A program made the position numbers and the translations under genes. A model generated the notes under the pieces. The model did not search any database, was not told where the DNA came from, and was given only the letters and a program-made list of their open reading frames with translations. From Saccharopolyspora rectivirgula DSM 43747 (lineage in GTDB: Bacteria > Actinomycetota > Actinomycetes > Mycobacteriales > Pseudonocardiaceae), in the NCBI RefSeq assembly GCF_000497205.1, contig NZ_AYJW01000027.1:1-52458 (forward strand): DNA of 52,458 nt, given 5' to 3'. Below, one piece after another: positions 33,591 to 42,532 of this stretch. Position 1 is the stretch's first letter; every line of letters begins with the position of its first letter.

Positions 33591-33833
33591 TGCTGGTCCC
33601 CCTCGTCCGAATGTGCCGGAATGGGCGGCGACGTGCCTTCCGGGGTCGTTCCGTGCTGCCGGTTCTGCGCCTTCACGTCCTGAGCACCGGGGAGCCGGTG
33701 CGGTGGACCGGCTTTCCCGGTGCAGGTGGACGAGCCCCGAGTACCCGGTTCGCCGCTGCCACCAATCCTGTTGTGGAAGTGGCGCGGTGCGGCGGATGAG
33801 GGGGATCGGGGTCCCCTGCGGCTGCTTTCGGGC

Positions 33834-35018
33834 TCAGTCGAGCGCGGCGATGAAGCTGTCGAACGCGGCTTCGGCTGCTCCGAGCAGGCGACCGTGCGGG
33901 CCGAGCTGGGCGGGGTGGAGCTCCGGGGTCGAGCCGGGGCGGGCGCTGAACTCGGCCAAGCGGGCGCGCAGTTCCTCTTCGGCGTGCTGGACCAGCGGTT
34001 CCAGCAGGCCCCCCAGGACGACCCGTTCCGGGTCGAAGATGCTGCACAGGTTGGTCAGTCCGAAGGCGACGGGGGTGCACAGGGAGCGGAAAGCCGCCAC
34101 GGCGCTGGGATTCCCGCGTTCCGCGTTGGACAGCAGTTCGTTCAGCGCGGCGCGGCGCTCTTGCGAGGCGGGCACCCCGGCGTGGCGCAGGAGGGCGTCG
34201 GCGCCGATCTCGGTTTCCCAGCACCCCCTGCGTCCGCAGCGGCACCGCCGGCCGCCGGGGCGCGTGATCATGTGGCCGATCTCGCCGCCGATGCCGCTGT
34301 GCCCGGTTAGCACGCGGTTCCCGGTGATGATTCCGCCGCCGACGCCGACTTCGGCCGAGATGTAGACGAGATTGCTGCAGCCCCGGCCCGCGCCGCGCCG
34401 GTTCTCGGCGATGGCGGCGAGCCTGGCTTCGTTGCCGATCAACACCGGACCGGGCAGTCCGGTGGTGCGGCGCAGTTCCTCGCCGAGCGCCAGGTCGGTC
34501 CAGCCCAGGTTGGGGGCGTGCAGCACGAGTTCGTCGGAGGAGCGCACCAGGCCCGGCACGGCCACCCCCAGGGCGCGGGGCGGTTCGTCGCAGGTGCGGA
34601 GCAGGCCGTCGAGCATGCGACTGAGCTGCTCGATGCTGCTGCTGGGGTCGCCCGGGATGTACTCGTGCGGTTCCTCGGCCTCGTCCAGGACGGTGCCGCC
34701 GATGCCGACGCGGCTGACGCGCAGCGTTTCCACTTCGATCGCCGCGGCCAGCACGTAGGCGTTCTCGCTGCGCGGGGAGACGGTCACCGGGGGGCGTCCG
34801 CGACTGCCACGGTTCCGGTCGGGGCTGCCTTCCGCAGCGAGGCCTCTGCTGGCCAGCTCACCGGTGAGATCGGCGATCGCGCTGCGGGTCAGGCCGGTGA
34901 CCTCGGCCAGCTCCGCCCTGCTGGTGGCTCCGTTGAGGTGGAGGAAGCGCAGGAGAGCGCGCAGGTTGTGGCGGCGCAGGCTGGCGGGGTCCCGCCCCTG
35001 GGTGGTCGTAGCAGTCAC
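33834..35018 (-). CDS. xylR: ROK-family repressor of the xylose genes (XylR-like)
   Basis: 394 residues. The N-terminal winged helix-turn-helix (about 15-62) reads NLRALLRFLHLNGATSRAEL, then TGLTRSAIADLTGELASRG. The ROK sugar-kinase-like domain follows, with ALGVAVPGLV, NLGWTDLALGEEL, VGGGIITGNRVLTG and the zinc site His249 plus C259-R-C261 and Cys266. It is divergent from the sugar porter and next to xylA/xylB, so xylose is the likely effector. It probably binds the AT-rich inverted repeat at 35121-35141. Named by context; the effector is inferred. Confidence 0.9.
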   Translation of the reverse strand: MTATTTQGRDPASLRRHNLRALLRFLHLNGATSRAELAEVTGLTRSAIADLTGELASRGLAAEGSPDRNRGSRGRPPVTVSPRSENAYVLAAAIEVETLRVSRVGIGGTVLDEAEEPHEYIPGDPSSSIEQLSRMLDGLLRTCDEPPRALGVAVPGLVRSSDELVLHAPNLGWTDLALGEELRRTTGLPGPVLIGNEARLAAIAENRRGAGRGCSNLVYISAEVGVGGGIITGNRVLTGHSGIGGEIGHMITRPGGRRCRCGRRGCWETEIGADALLRHAGVPASQERRAALNELLSNAERGNPSAVAAFRSLCTPVAFGLTNLCSIFDPERVVLGGLLEPLVQHAEEELRARLAEFSARPGSTPELHPAQLGPHGRLLGAAEAAFDSFIAALD

Positions 35019-35093
35019 GTCTTTCCTCGTTTCAGCCTCGCGGTGGTCGCGTGGTCCCGTACCGATCCAGCATCGCCGACCCGGAGTTGGGGA

Positions 35094-35141
35094 TTGACAG
35101 GACGGTCATTTTGTTTTTACCTCTTTAAAAATTTATTAGAG
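35094..35141 (+). promoter_or_regulatory. Promoter -35 and AT-rich operator of the xylose transporter
   Basis: TTGACA at 35094-35099 is a good -35. About 17 bp later a weak -10 merges into an AT-rich element with CTCT...AGAG ends (35121-35141), imperfectly symmetric. AAGGGG at 35145-35150 is the ribosome binding site. The layout fits repression by the divergent ROK protein. Confidence 0.5.
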
Positions 35142-35158
35142 ATCAAGGGGCTTGTGCG

Positions 35159-36556
35159 ATGACGACGAGCGAGACGAAGCCCACGTCAAGACGCTCGGTG
35201 TACGTCGCCTCGGCGGTGTGCGCGATCGGCGCACTGCTGTTCGGCTACGACACCGGGGTGATTTCCGGGGCTCTGCTGTACCTCAAGGGGCCGATGGGGA
35301 TCGCGGACAACGCGTTCCTGCAAGGCCTGGTCACCAGTTCGCTGCTGGTCGGAGCCATGCTCGGCGCATTGACCAGCGGAGGCATGGCCGCCCGGTGGGG
35401 CAGGCGTGCGGTCACCCTCTTCGCGGCGTGCGTGTTCGCCGCGGGTTCCGTCCTCGCGGCCCTCAGCCCCGAGGTGTGGACGCTCGTGGCGGGGCGCTTC
35501 GTGATCGGCATCGGTGTCGGGCTCGCATCGGTGATCGTGCCGATGTACATCGCCGAGATCGCCCCCACCAGCATCCGCGGCACCCTCACCTCGCTGAACC
35601 AGCTGCTGATCGTGGTGGGCATCCTGCTGGCCTACATCGTCAACTACGCCCTCGCCCCGTGGGAGGCGTGGCGCTGGATGATCGGCCTGGCGGTCGTTCC
35701 GGCAGCGGCCCTGTTCATCGGAATGCTGTTCATGCCCGAAACCCCGCGCTGGCTGGCCAGCCGCAACCGGATGGACGAGGCCGAACGCGTGCTGCGCACC
35801 ATCCGCGGACCGGAAGAACTGGAAGAATCCCGCGCGGAGATCCGCGAAGCCCACCGCCGCACCCGGGAAGAAGGCCGCTGGCGCGACCTGACCGCCAAGA
35901 GCATCCGCCCGGCCCTGCTCATCGGGCTGGGCCTGGCCGTGCTGCAGCAGTTCGTCGGGATCAACACGATCATCTACTACGCACCCACCACCCTCACCCA
36001 GCTCGGCATGGGCAACAGCGCCTCCATCGCGGCGCAGATGGGCATCGGCGCCATCATGCTGCTCTTCACCTTCGTGGCGGTGCGCTACATCGACCGCATC
36101 GGCCGCAAGCGGCTGCTGCTGTTCGGCAGCGCCGGGATGAGCATCAGCCTGGGGCTGCTCGGGGTGCTCACCCTCGTGGTCGGCTCCAGCGGACAAGTCA
36201 TCGCGCTCATCACCATCGTCTGCCTCGCTGCGTACGTCGCCTCGTTCGGGGCCACGTGGGGGCCGGTGGTGTGGGTGATGCTCCCCGAGCTCTACCCGCT
36301 GCGGATCCGCGGACCCGCCGAAGGCCTGGCCACCTGGGGCAACTGGGCGGCGAACTTCCTGGTGTCCCTGCTGTTCCCGGTCATCCTGACCGCCATCGGA
36401 CAGGGACCGTCGATGCTGATCTTCACCGCGTTCGGCGTGCTCTCGTTCTTCTTCGTCCGGTACTTCGTCCCGGAGACCACCGGAACGAGCCTCGAAGAAC
36501 TGGAAGAACGGCTGAGCACCGCGACCGCGGGTGAGAACACGAGCTCTCGGGCCTGA
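35159..36556 (+). CDS. Sugar porter MFS transporter (xylose-type)
   Basis: 465-residue proton-coupled monosaccharide permease with 12 helices. Sugar-porter signatures are LLFGYDTGVISGALLYLK (helix 1), MAARWGRRAV (loop 2-3), MPETPRWLASR (loop 6-7), LAVLQQFVGINTIIYYAPT (helix 7, QQxxGIN substrate motif) and VPETTGTSLEELEE at the C-terminus. ATG 35159 has AAGGGG upstream. It is the first gene after the repressor and lies 32 nt before the beta-xylosidase, so uptake and oligomer hydrolysis are coexpressed. Xylose specificity is inferred from neighbours. Confidence 0.93.
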   Translation: MTTSETKPTSRRSVYVASAVCAIGALLFGYDTGVISGALLYLKGPMGIADNAFLQGLVTSSLLVGAMLGALTSGGMAARWGRRAVTLFAACVFAAGSVLAALSPEVWTLVAGRFVIGIGVGLASVIVPMYIAEIAPTSIRGTLTSLNQLLIVVGILLAYIVNYALAPWEAWRWMIGLAVVPAAALFIGMLFMPETPRWLASRNRMDEAERVLRTIRGPEELEESRAEIREAHRRTREEGRWRDLTAKSIRPALLIGLGLAVLQQFVGINTIIYYAPTTLTQLGMGNSASIAAQMGIGAIMLLFTFVAVRYIDRIGRKRLLLFGSAGMSISLGLLGVLTLVVGSSGQVIALITIVCLAAYVASFGATWGPVVWVMLPELYPLRIRGPAEGLATWGNWAANFLVSLLFPVILTAIGQGPSMLIFTAFGVLSFFFVRYFVPETTGTSLEELEERLSTATAGENTSSRA

Positions 36557-36588
36557 AACGCCAGTAGATGGAGATTCGGGAGGGTTCC

Positions 36589-39324
36589 GTGAGAAGGAAG
36601 AGAAAAAGAACAAGACGGGCACTGCTCGCTGTGATCACCGGTCTTGCGGTGGCCGGCCCGCTGGCAGCGGTGCCGCAAGTGGCGGCCGCCGACACCCCGG
36701 TGTACCTGGACCCGTCCTACTCCCCGGCCGAACGGGCCGCTGACCTCGTGTCGCGCATGACCCTGGAGGAGAAAGCGGCCCAGCTCAACAGCAGCCAGGC
36801 CCCGGCGATCCCCCGGCTCGGCGTCCGCGCCTACGGCTGGTGGAACGAAGCCATCCACGGCGTCTCGCGGGAGCAGACCGTCGACAACGACGAACCACCG
36901 GACCTGGTCAACACCACCTCCTACCCGGTGAGCCTGTCCATGGGGTCCACCTGGAACCCGGAACTGATGCACCGGGTCGCCGACCAGATCTCCAGCGAAG
37001 CGCGCGAAGTCGTGCGGGACAACCTGCTGGACCTGAACTTCTACTCGCCGACGGTGAACCTGAGCCGGGACCCGAGGTGGGGGCGCAACGACGAGACGTA
37101 CAGCGAGGACCCGGTGCTGACCTCCCGCATCGCCTCCCAGTACGTCAACGGGATGGAAGGCAAGGACCTGAACGGGCAGCTCCGTCCCGAATCCGGCGGT
37201 TACCTCAAGACCAGCACCACGCTCAAGCACTTCGCCGCCAACAACAGCGAGTACAACCGCACCACCGGAACGTCCGACATGGATGAAAGGACGTTGCGCG
37301 AGTACTACCTCAAGCAGTTCGAGAGCGTGATCCAGCAGAGCGACCCGGCCTCCATCATGACCTCCTACAACCGGGTCAACGGCGTGCCGGCTTCGGCCAG
37401 CACGCACCTGATGGACGAACTGGCGCGCAAGACGTTCGGCTTCGACGGCTTCTTCACCTCGGACTGCGACTCCGTCTACGAGATCCAGCACGGGCACCAC
37501 TGGCAACCCCCGGGCCGCGAGGAACCCCTGGACCACATCGAGCGCAACGCGTACGCCAACGCCGCCGGCGTCGACCTCAACTGCAACCGCGGACTGCACG
37601 ACGAGCACAACTTCGGCAACACCCTGCCCACCGCTGTGCAGCAGGGCGTGGAAACCGAGAAAGGCGTCTACACCGAAGAATTCATCGACGCCTCCCTCGT
37701 CCGCTTGTTCACGGTGCGGATCCAGTTGGGCGAGTTCGACGACCCGCAGCAGAACCCCTGGGTCCAGCAGGCGCGGGCCCGCGTGCCGCAGGGCAGCTGG
37801 GAGAACTCCGATGCCAACGGCGCGGTGACCCAAACCCCGGAGCGCCTGGCGTTGGCCCGCGAAGCGGCCGGTGAAGCCATCGTGCTGCTGCGCAACAGCG
37901 AGCGCCCGGGCGGCGCACTGCTGCCGCTGTCGGTCCCGGATTCCGGGCCGTTCCGCGTTGCGGTGATCGGCGACCAGGCCGCCACCGACGACATGTACCT
38001 GGGCGGGTACTCCAGCGTTCAGGAGTCCTCCGGCAAGGCCAACAACGTGAACGTCCACAAGGGAGTTCAGCAGGCGATCCAGGCCATCAACCTGCAGGCG
38101 CGCGTCGACCACCTGCCGGGCAGTGCGGCCGACGACCCCAACGAGCCCAATGCGGATTCGATCGCCGAAGCAGCCCAGTACGACGCGGTGATCGTGCACG
38201 CCACCACCGATGGAGAAACCGCGCGCGAGGAGAAGGACCGGGAGGACCTGCGGCTGCCCGGCCCGCAGACCGAACTGATCAAGGAAGTGGCGGCCCGCAA
38301 CCCCAACACCGTGGTGTACTTGGAGACGGTGGGGCAGGTCGACGTCACCGAGTTCGAATCCGCGGTGCCGGCGATCCTGTGGAGCTCCTACAACGGGCAG
38401 CGCAAGGGCGAAGCGTTCGCCGACGTCCTCCTGGGCAAGCGCAACCCGAGCGGGCACCTGCCCTTCACCTGGTACCGCGAGGAATCGCAACTCCCACCGA
38501 TCGGGGACTACCGGATCCGGGACGGGGAAGGTGCGCCCGGCCGCACCTACATGTACTTCGACGGACCGGTTTCCTACCCGTTCGGCCACGGCCTGAGCTA
38601 CACCGAGTTCGAGTACTCGAACATCCAGGTGGACCGGCACGACGCGAATCCCGACGACGTCGTGACGGTGACCGCGCAGGTCACCAACACCGGGCAGGTC
38701 GCCGGTTCTGACGTGGTGCAGCTGTACGCGGCCACCCCGGACGCTCCCTCGTCCGCGGAAAGGCCGGACAAGCGGCTCGTCGACTTCCGGAAGGTGACCC
38801 TGCAGCCGAACGAGACCAAGACCGTCGAGTTCCCGGTCCGCGTGGCCGACCTGGCCTTCTTCAACCCCGAGAGCGGGAAGTACGAAGTGGACGAAGGCCG
38901 GTACGAGTTCCAACTGGCGGCCTCCAGCGCTGATCGGGAAGTGCAACAGCGAGCAGAGGTCCAGGTCAGCGGGGTGCTGCAGCCGGTGCTGCAGACGGTT
39001 TCGGCGACCCCGGACGAGGCCGGCGAGCAGACGCACAACGACGCGGCCCAGGTCGTGTTCCCCAGCGGAGCGGTGGTCCTGCCGCGCCTGACCGTCGGCA
39101 TGAGCGACGGAACGCTGTACGGACACGGTCAAGACGCCGACATCCCGGCGGGGATGACCGTGGAGTACCGCAGCAATCGACCCGAGGTCGTCTCGGTGGA
39201 CCCCGACGGCACCATCCGCACCCGCGGGGCGGGAGTGGCCACCGTGACCGCGATCGTGCGGCACAACGGAACGGAGCGGACGACGGACTTCGTCATCCGC
39301 GTCCAGGAGGACCACCGGAGGTGA
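36589..39324 (+). CDS. Exported GH3 beta-xylosidase with C-terminal Ig-like (BIG2) domain
   Basis: 911-residue extracellular glycosidase releasing xylose from xylo-oligosaccharides. The signal peptide starts MRRKRKRTRRALLAVITG and ends near VAAADT. The GH3 N-domain shows YGWWNEAIHGV, LSRDPRWGRNDETYSEDP, KHFAANNSE and the nucleophile Asp292 in FFTSDCDSV; these match beta-xylosidase GH3 members. The GH3 C-domain, FnIII-like part (HGLSYTEF on) and a final Ig-like domain (about 810-905, MTVEYRSNRPEVVSVDPDG then TRGAGVATVTAIV) follow. GTG 36589 has GGGAGGG upstream and is preferred over ATG 36568. Confidence 0.92.
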   Translation: MRRKRKRTRRALLAVITGLAVAGPLAAVPQVAAADTPVYLDPSYSPAERAADLVSRMTLEEKAAQLNSSQAPAIPRLGVRAYGWWNEAIHGVSREQTVDNDEPPDLVNTTSYPVSLSMGSTWNPELMHRVADQISSEAREVVRDNLLDLNFYSPTVNLSRDPRWGRNDETYSEDPVLTSRIASQYVNGMEGKDLNGQLRPESGGYLKTSTTLKHFAANNSEYNRTTGTSDMDERTLREYYLKQFESVIQQSDPASIMTSYNRVNGVPASASTHLMDELARKTFGFDGFFTSDCDSVYEIQHGHHWQPPGREEPLDHIERNAYANAAGVDLNCNRGLHDEHNFGNTLPTAVQQGVETEKGVYTEEFIDASLVRLFTVRIQLGEFDDPQQNPWVQQARARVPQGSWENSDANGAVTQTPERLALAREAAGEAIVLLRNSERPGGALLPLSVPDSGPFRVAVIGDQAATDDMYLGGYSSVQESSGKANNVNVHKGVQQAIQAINLQARVDHLPGSAADDPNEPNADSIAEAAQYDAVIVHATTDGETAREEKDREDLRLPGPQTELIKEVAARNPNTVVYLETVGQVDVTEFESAVPAILWSSYNGQRKGEAFADVLLGKRNPSGHLPFTWYREESQLPPIGDYRIRDGEGAPGRTYMYFDGPVSYPFGHGLSYTEFEYSNIQVDRHDANPDDVVTVTAQVTNTGQVAGSDVVQLYAATPDAPSSAERPDKRLVDFRKVTLQPNETKTVEFPVRVADLAFFNPESGKYEVDEGRYEFQLAASSADREVQQRAEVQVSGVLQPVLQTVSATPDEAGEQTHNDAAQVVFPSGAVVLPRLTVGMSDGTLYGHGQDADIPAGMTVEYRSNRPEVVSVDPDGTIRTRGAGVATVTAIVRHNGTERTTDFVIRVQEDHRR

Positions 39325-39332
39325 CCGGAACC

Positions 39333-39395
39333 GCAGCCGCTCACCAGCCCCGGTGAGCGGCTGCTGCTCTGCGGGACGGAGCTCCTCCGCAGAGC
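39333..39395 (+). terminator. Two tandem hairpins between xylosidase and xylA
   Basis: First stem: 13 bp perfect (39333-39345 with 39352-39364), 6-nt loop. Second: 9 bp perfect (39366-39374 with 39387-39395), 12-nt loop. The first begins 9 nt after the xylosidase stop. A third, imperfect repeat sits at 39413-39436, just before the xylA ribosome binding site. Confidence 0.65.
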
Positions 39396-39459
39396 CGCGA
39401 GCAGTGAACGGAAGCTGGACCGGCGCGGTTCCAGCTGAACGCAACAGGAAGGAAGGACC

Positions 39460-40620
39460 GTGAGCGACTACACGCCCACCCCGGAAGACCGCTTCTCGTT
39501 CGGACTGTGGACGGTCGGTTTCCGAGGTGGAGACCCGTTCGGTGAGCCGACGCGCGACCGGCTCGACCCGGTGGAGGCGGTGCACCGGTTGGCGGAGCTG
39601 GGGGCGTGGGGCATCACCTTCCACGACGACGACCTGATCCCGTTCGGCAGCGACGCGGAAGAACGTTCCCGGGTGCTGTCTCGGTTCCAGAAGGCGCTGG
39701 ACGAAACCGGACTGGTGGTTCCGATGGTGACCACCAACCTGTTCACGCACCCGGTGTTCAAGGACGGTGCGCTCACCGCCAACGACCGGGACGTTCGGCG
39801 CTTCGCGCTGCGCAAGGTGCTGCGCAACGTGGAGTTGGCCGCTGAACTGGGAGCACGGACGTTCGTGGCGTGGGGCGGTCGAGAAGGCGCCGAGACCGAC
39901 GCGGCCAAGGACGTGCGGGTGGCGCTGGACCGCTACAAAGAAGGCATCGACGTGGTCTGCCAGTTCATCAAGGACCGCGGTTACGACCTGCGACTGGCGC
40001 TGGAACCCAAGCCGAACGAACCGCGAGGCGACATCCTGCTGCCCACGGTGGGGCACGCGCTGGCGTTCATCGACCAGCTGGAGCACCCGGAAATGGTGGG
40101 TGTCAACCCCGAAGTCGGGCACGAGCAGATGGCCGGGCTGAACTACGTCCACGGCGTGGCGCAGGCGCTGTGGGCCGGCAAGCTGTTCCACCTGGACCTC
40201 AACGGGCAGCACGGCATCAAGTACGACCAGGACCTGCGGTTCGGCGCGGGAGACGTCAAGAACGCCTTCTTCCTGGTCGACCTGCTGGAGTCGGCCGGTT
40301 ACGACGGTCCGCGGCACTTCGACTTCAAGCCGCCGCGCACCGAAGACGCCGAAGGGGTCTGGGCCTCGGCCGCCGGGTGCATGCGCAACTACCTGATCCT
40401 CAAGGAGCGGGCAGCGGCGTTCCGCGCCGACCCCAGGGTGCGCGAAGCGCTGGAAGCAGCGCGGGTCCCGCAGTTGGAGACCCCCACGATGGCTCCCGGC
40501 GAAACGGCCGCGGACCTGCTGGCCGACGACGACTTCGACGTCGAAGCCGCTGCCGCCCGCGGCATGCACTACGAACGTCTCGACCAGCTGGCGATGGACC
40601 ACCTCCTGGGGGTCGCCTGA
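39460..40620 (+). CDS. xylA: Xylose isomerase
   Basis: Converts D-xylose to D-xylulose; 386 residues, the class I actinobacterial length. Active-site residues are seen as His55 in [12 protein letters not shown], Glu182 and Lys184 in [11 protein letters not shown], and Glu218 and His221 in [15 protein letters not shown], with further metal ligands in HLDLNGQHG and DFKPPR. AAGGAAGGA precedes the GTG start by about 5 nt. Upstream hairpins separate it from the xylosidase and a 20-bp hairpin follows at once, so it may be transcribed alone or by partial read-through. Confidence 0.97.
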   Translation: MSDYTPTPEDRFSFGLWTVGFRGGDPFGEPTRDRLDPVEAVHRLAELGAWGITFHDDDLIPFGSDAEERSRVLSRFQKALDETGLVVPMVTTNLFTHPVFKDGALTANDRDVRRFALRKVLRNVELAAELGARTFVAWGGREGAETDAAKDVRVALDRYKEGIDVVCQFIKDRGYDLRLALEPKPNEPRGDILLPTVGHALAFIDQLEHPEMVGVNPEVGHEQMAGLNYVHGVAQALWAGKLFHLDLNGQHGIKYDQDLRFGAGDVKNAFFLVDLLESAGYDGPRHFDFKPPRTEDAEGVWASAAGCMRNYLILKERAAAFRADPRVREALEAARVPQLETPTMAPGETAADLLADDDFDVEAAAARGMHYERLDQLAMDHLLGVA

Positions 40621-40667
40621 CCTTCCTGGCGCGGACCGGCCGCGGCAGCCGGTCCGCGCCAGGAAGG
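40621..40667 (+). terminator. Very strong hairpin directly after xylA
   Basis: A perfect 20-bp inverted repeat (40621-40640 with 40648-40667) around a 7-nt loop begins on the base after the xylA stop. No U-tract. Confidence 0.8.
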
Positions 40668-40979
40668 CGTTCCGGCCTCGCGATCCGGGTGGTTCGTCGC
40701 CGGGCCAGCAGCTGGATGCCGTGGGCAACCCTTCCCCGGGCGGGCGAGGGCTGCCCACCGCGGGCCCGGGGGAGGGCGGCGCGTGGTGGGGTTCACCAGA
40801 ACGGCAAGCCCAGGTGGTGGAGGCGCGCAGGCCGATCGAGGTGATGTGCGAATCTACGGAGGGCTGGTTCCTGCGAGACCACCGGAGCAGACTGGACCCG
40901 GCGCGTGGTGCAGCTGCCACCGGGCTCCGATTCGCCGGAAACTGACCGAAGAGCTGATCACTTTCACTGCGGAGATCCG
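40668..40979. other. Intergenic region before xylB
   Basis: 312 bp without a plausible gene. Must carry the xylB promoter if the preceding hairpin terminates. I see GGAG six nt before ATG 40980 but no clear -10/-35 pair. Confidence 0.4.
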
Positions 40980-42374
40980 ATGAGACTGGTTGCCGGGGTC
41001 GATTCCTCCACTCAGGCCACCAAGGTCGTGGTGTGCGACGCGGAGACTGGCAAGGTGGTGCGCGAAGGACGCGCCCCGCATCCGGACGGCACGGCCGTCG
41101 ATCCGGAGCACTGGTGGCAAGCCCTGCAGACCGCGACCGAAGGCCTGCTCGACGACGTGGCCGCGATCGGGGTCGCTGCCCAGCAGCACGGCCTGGTGGC
41201 GCTGGACGAGCGGGGCGAGGTAGTGCGCCCGGCGCTGTTGTGGAACGACAACCGCTCCGCCCAGGCAGCGCTCGACCTGATCGAGGACTTCGGCGGCCCG
41301 CAGGCCTGCGCCGAGGCGGTGGGCAGCGTGCTGGTCGCCAGCCACACCGCCAGCAAGCTGCGCTGGATGGCCGAGCACGAGCCGCAGCTGGCCGACCGCG
41401 TCACGGACGTGCTGCTGCCGCACGACTGGCTGACCTGGCGGTTGACCGGTGAGTTCGTCACCGACCGCGGGGATGCCTCCGGCACCGGCTACTGGTCTCC
41501 CCGGCTGGGCGAGTACCGCAACGACCTGCTGGCCACCGCGTTCGGCGGCCGCACCCCGCGAACCCCGCGGGTGCTCGCCGCGGCCGAACCCGCCGGGCAC
41601 ACCAAGGACGGCAAACTCGTCTCGGCCGGTACCGGGGACAACATGGGTGCCGCGCTGGGACTGGCGATCGAACCGGGCGATGTCGTGGTGTCGCTGGGGA
41701 CCAGCGGAACCGTGTTCGCCTCGGCCAACACCCCGAGCGCTGACCCGACCGGGATCATCGCCGGTTTCGCCGACGCCACGGGCGCTTTCCTGCCGCTGGT
41801 GTGCACGCTCAACGCGGCGCGGGTGCTCACCGCCACCGCGACGATGCTGGGCGTGGAGATGGCCGAGTTCGACCGGTTGGCGAGGCAGGCCGCCCCGGGA
41901 GCGGACGGCCTGGTGCTGCTGCCGTACCTCGACGGGGAACGCACGCCGACCTTGCCCGACGCCAGTGGAACGCTGTTCGGGCTGCGCCGGGGGAACATGA
42001 CCCCGCAGAACCTCGCCCGAGCCGCTGTCGAGGGCATGCTGTGCGGGTTGGCCGCTGGCATCGACGCGCTGCGCGAGCAGGGGTTGCCGGTGCAGCGGGT
42101 GCTGTTGATCGGGGGCGCGGCCCAGTCCGCGGCGGTGCAGCAGGCGGCACCGCAGGTCTTCGGGGTTCCGGTCACTGTTCCCGCTGCCGCCGAATACGTG
42201 GCGCGCGGGGCGGCCCGGCAGGCGGCGTGGGCGTTGGCCGGGACCGAACTGCCACCTGACTGGCCGCTGGCGGATTCCGTCCAACTCGACGTCGTCGATC
42301 CGCAGCGAGGAGAACAGGTGCGGCAGCAGTACCACGCTGCTTACACCGAGCTGCACGGCAAGACCGACCGGTAG
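40980..42374 (+). CDS. xylB: Xylulokinase
   Basis: FGGY-family kinase phosphorylating D-xylulose to xylulose 5-phosphate; 464 residues, normal length. The N-terminal phosphate motif is GVDSSTQATKVV (6-17). PEHWWQALQTAT, IGVAAQQHGLVALDE (the AQQHG substrate motif of xylulokinases) and LLWNDNRSAQ follow. Later come the FGGY signatures VSAGTGDNMGAALGLAI and VSLGTSGTVF and the C-terminal RVLLIGGAAQSAAVQQ. ATG 40980 has GGAG upstream; the longer frame is rejected. Completes the xylose route with xylA. It ends in convergent hairpins shared with the FAD monooxygenase. Confidence 0.96.
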   Translation: MRLVAGVDSSTQATKVVVCDAETGKVVREGRAPHPDGTAVDPEHWWQALQTATEGLLDDVAAIGVAAQQHGLVALDERGEVVRPALLWNDNRSAQAALDLIEDFGGPQACAEAVGSVLVASHTASKLRWMAEHEPQLADRVTDVLLPHDWLTWRLTGEFVTDRGDASGTGYWSPRLGEYRNDLLATAFGGRTPRTPRVLAAAEPAGHTKDGKLVSAGTGDNMGAALGLAIEPGDVVVSLGTSGTVFASANTPSADPTGIIAGFADATGAFLPLVCTLNAARVLTATATMLGVEMAEFDRLARQAAPGADGLVLLPYLDGERTPTLPDASGTLFGLRRGNMTPQNLARAAVEGMLCGLAAGIDALREQGLPVQRVLLIGGAAQSAAVQQAAPQVFGVPVTVPAAAEYVARGAARQAAWALAGTELPPDWPLADSVQLDVVDPQRGEQVRQQYHAAYTELHGKTDR

Positions 42375-42430
42375 TCGGCAGCGAGCTGGCCGCTGCCGGG
42401 GTTGGTTGCGGACCGCAACGGTCGGGATCT

Positions 42431-42514
42431 GGTGGCCGGGAACGCCTTCCGCAGTGGATCGTGGAATTCCCGGCCACCGCCGGCTGTTCTCGGCCGAGCA
42501 TCCGGGCGAGAACA
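42431..42514. terminator. Paired hairpins between convergent xylB and FAD monooxygenase genes
   Basis: A perfect 12-bp repeat (42431-42442 with 42467-42478, 24-nt loop) is followed by TGTTCTCG (42485-42492) and its complement (42507-42514). Probably terminates both convergent transcripts. Confidence 0.65.
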
Positions 42515-42532
42515 AGGGTGGCGGTCAGGTGA

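Noticed and set aside
36292-40920. A 1542-codon open frame on the minus strand across the xyl locus
   Set aside because: Exactly antisense to the transporter, xylosidase and xylA, with His/Val/Arg/Gly-rich low-complexity composition. It is a mirror of GC-rich codon use.
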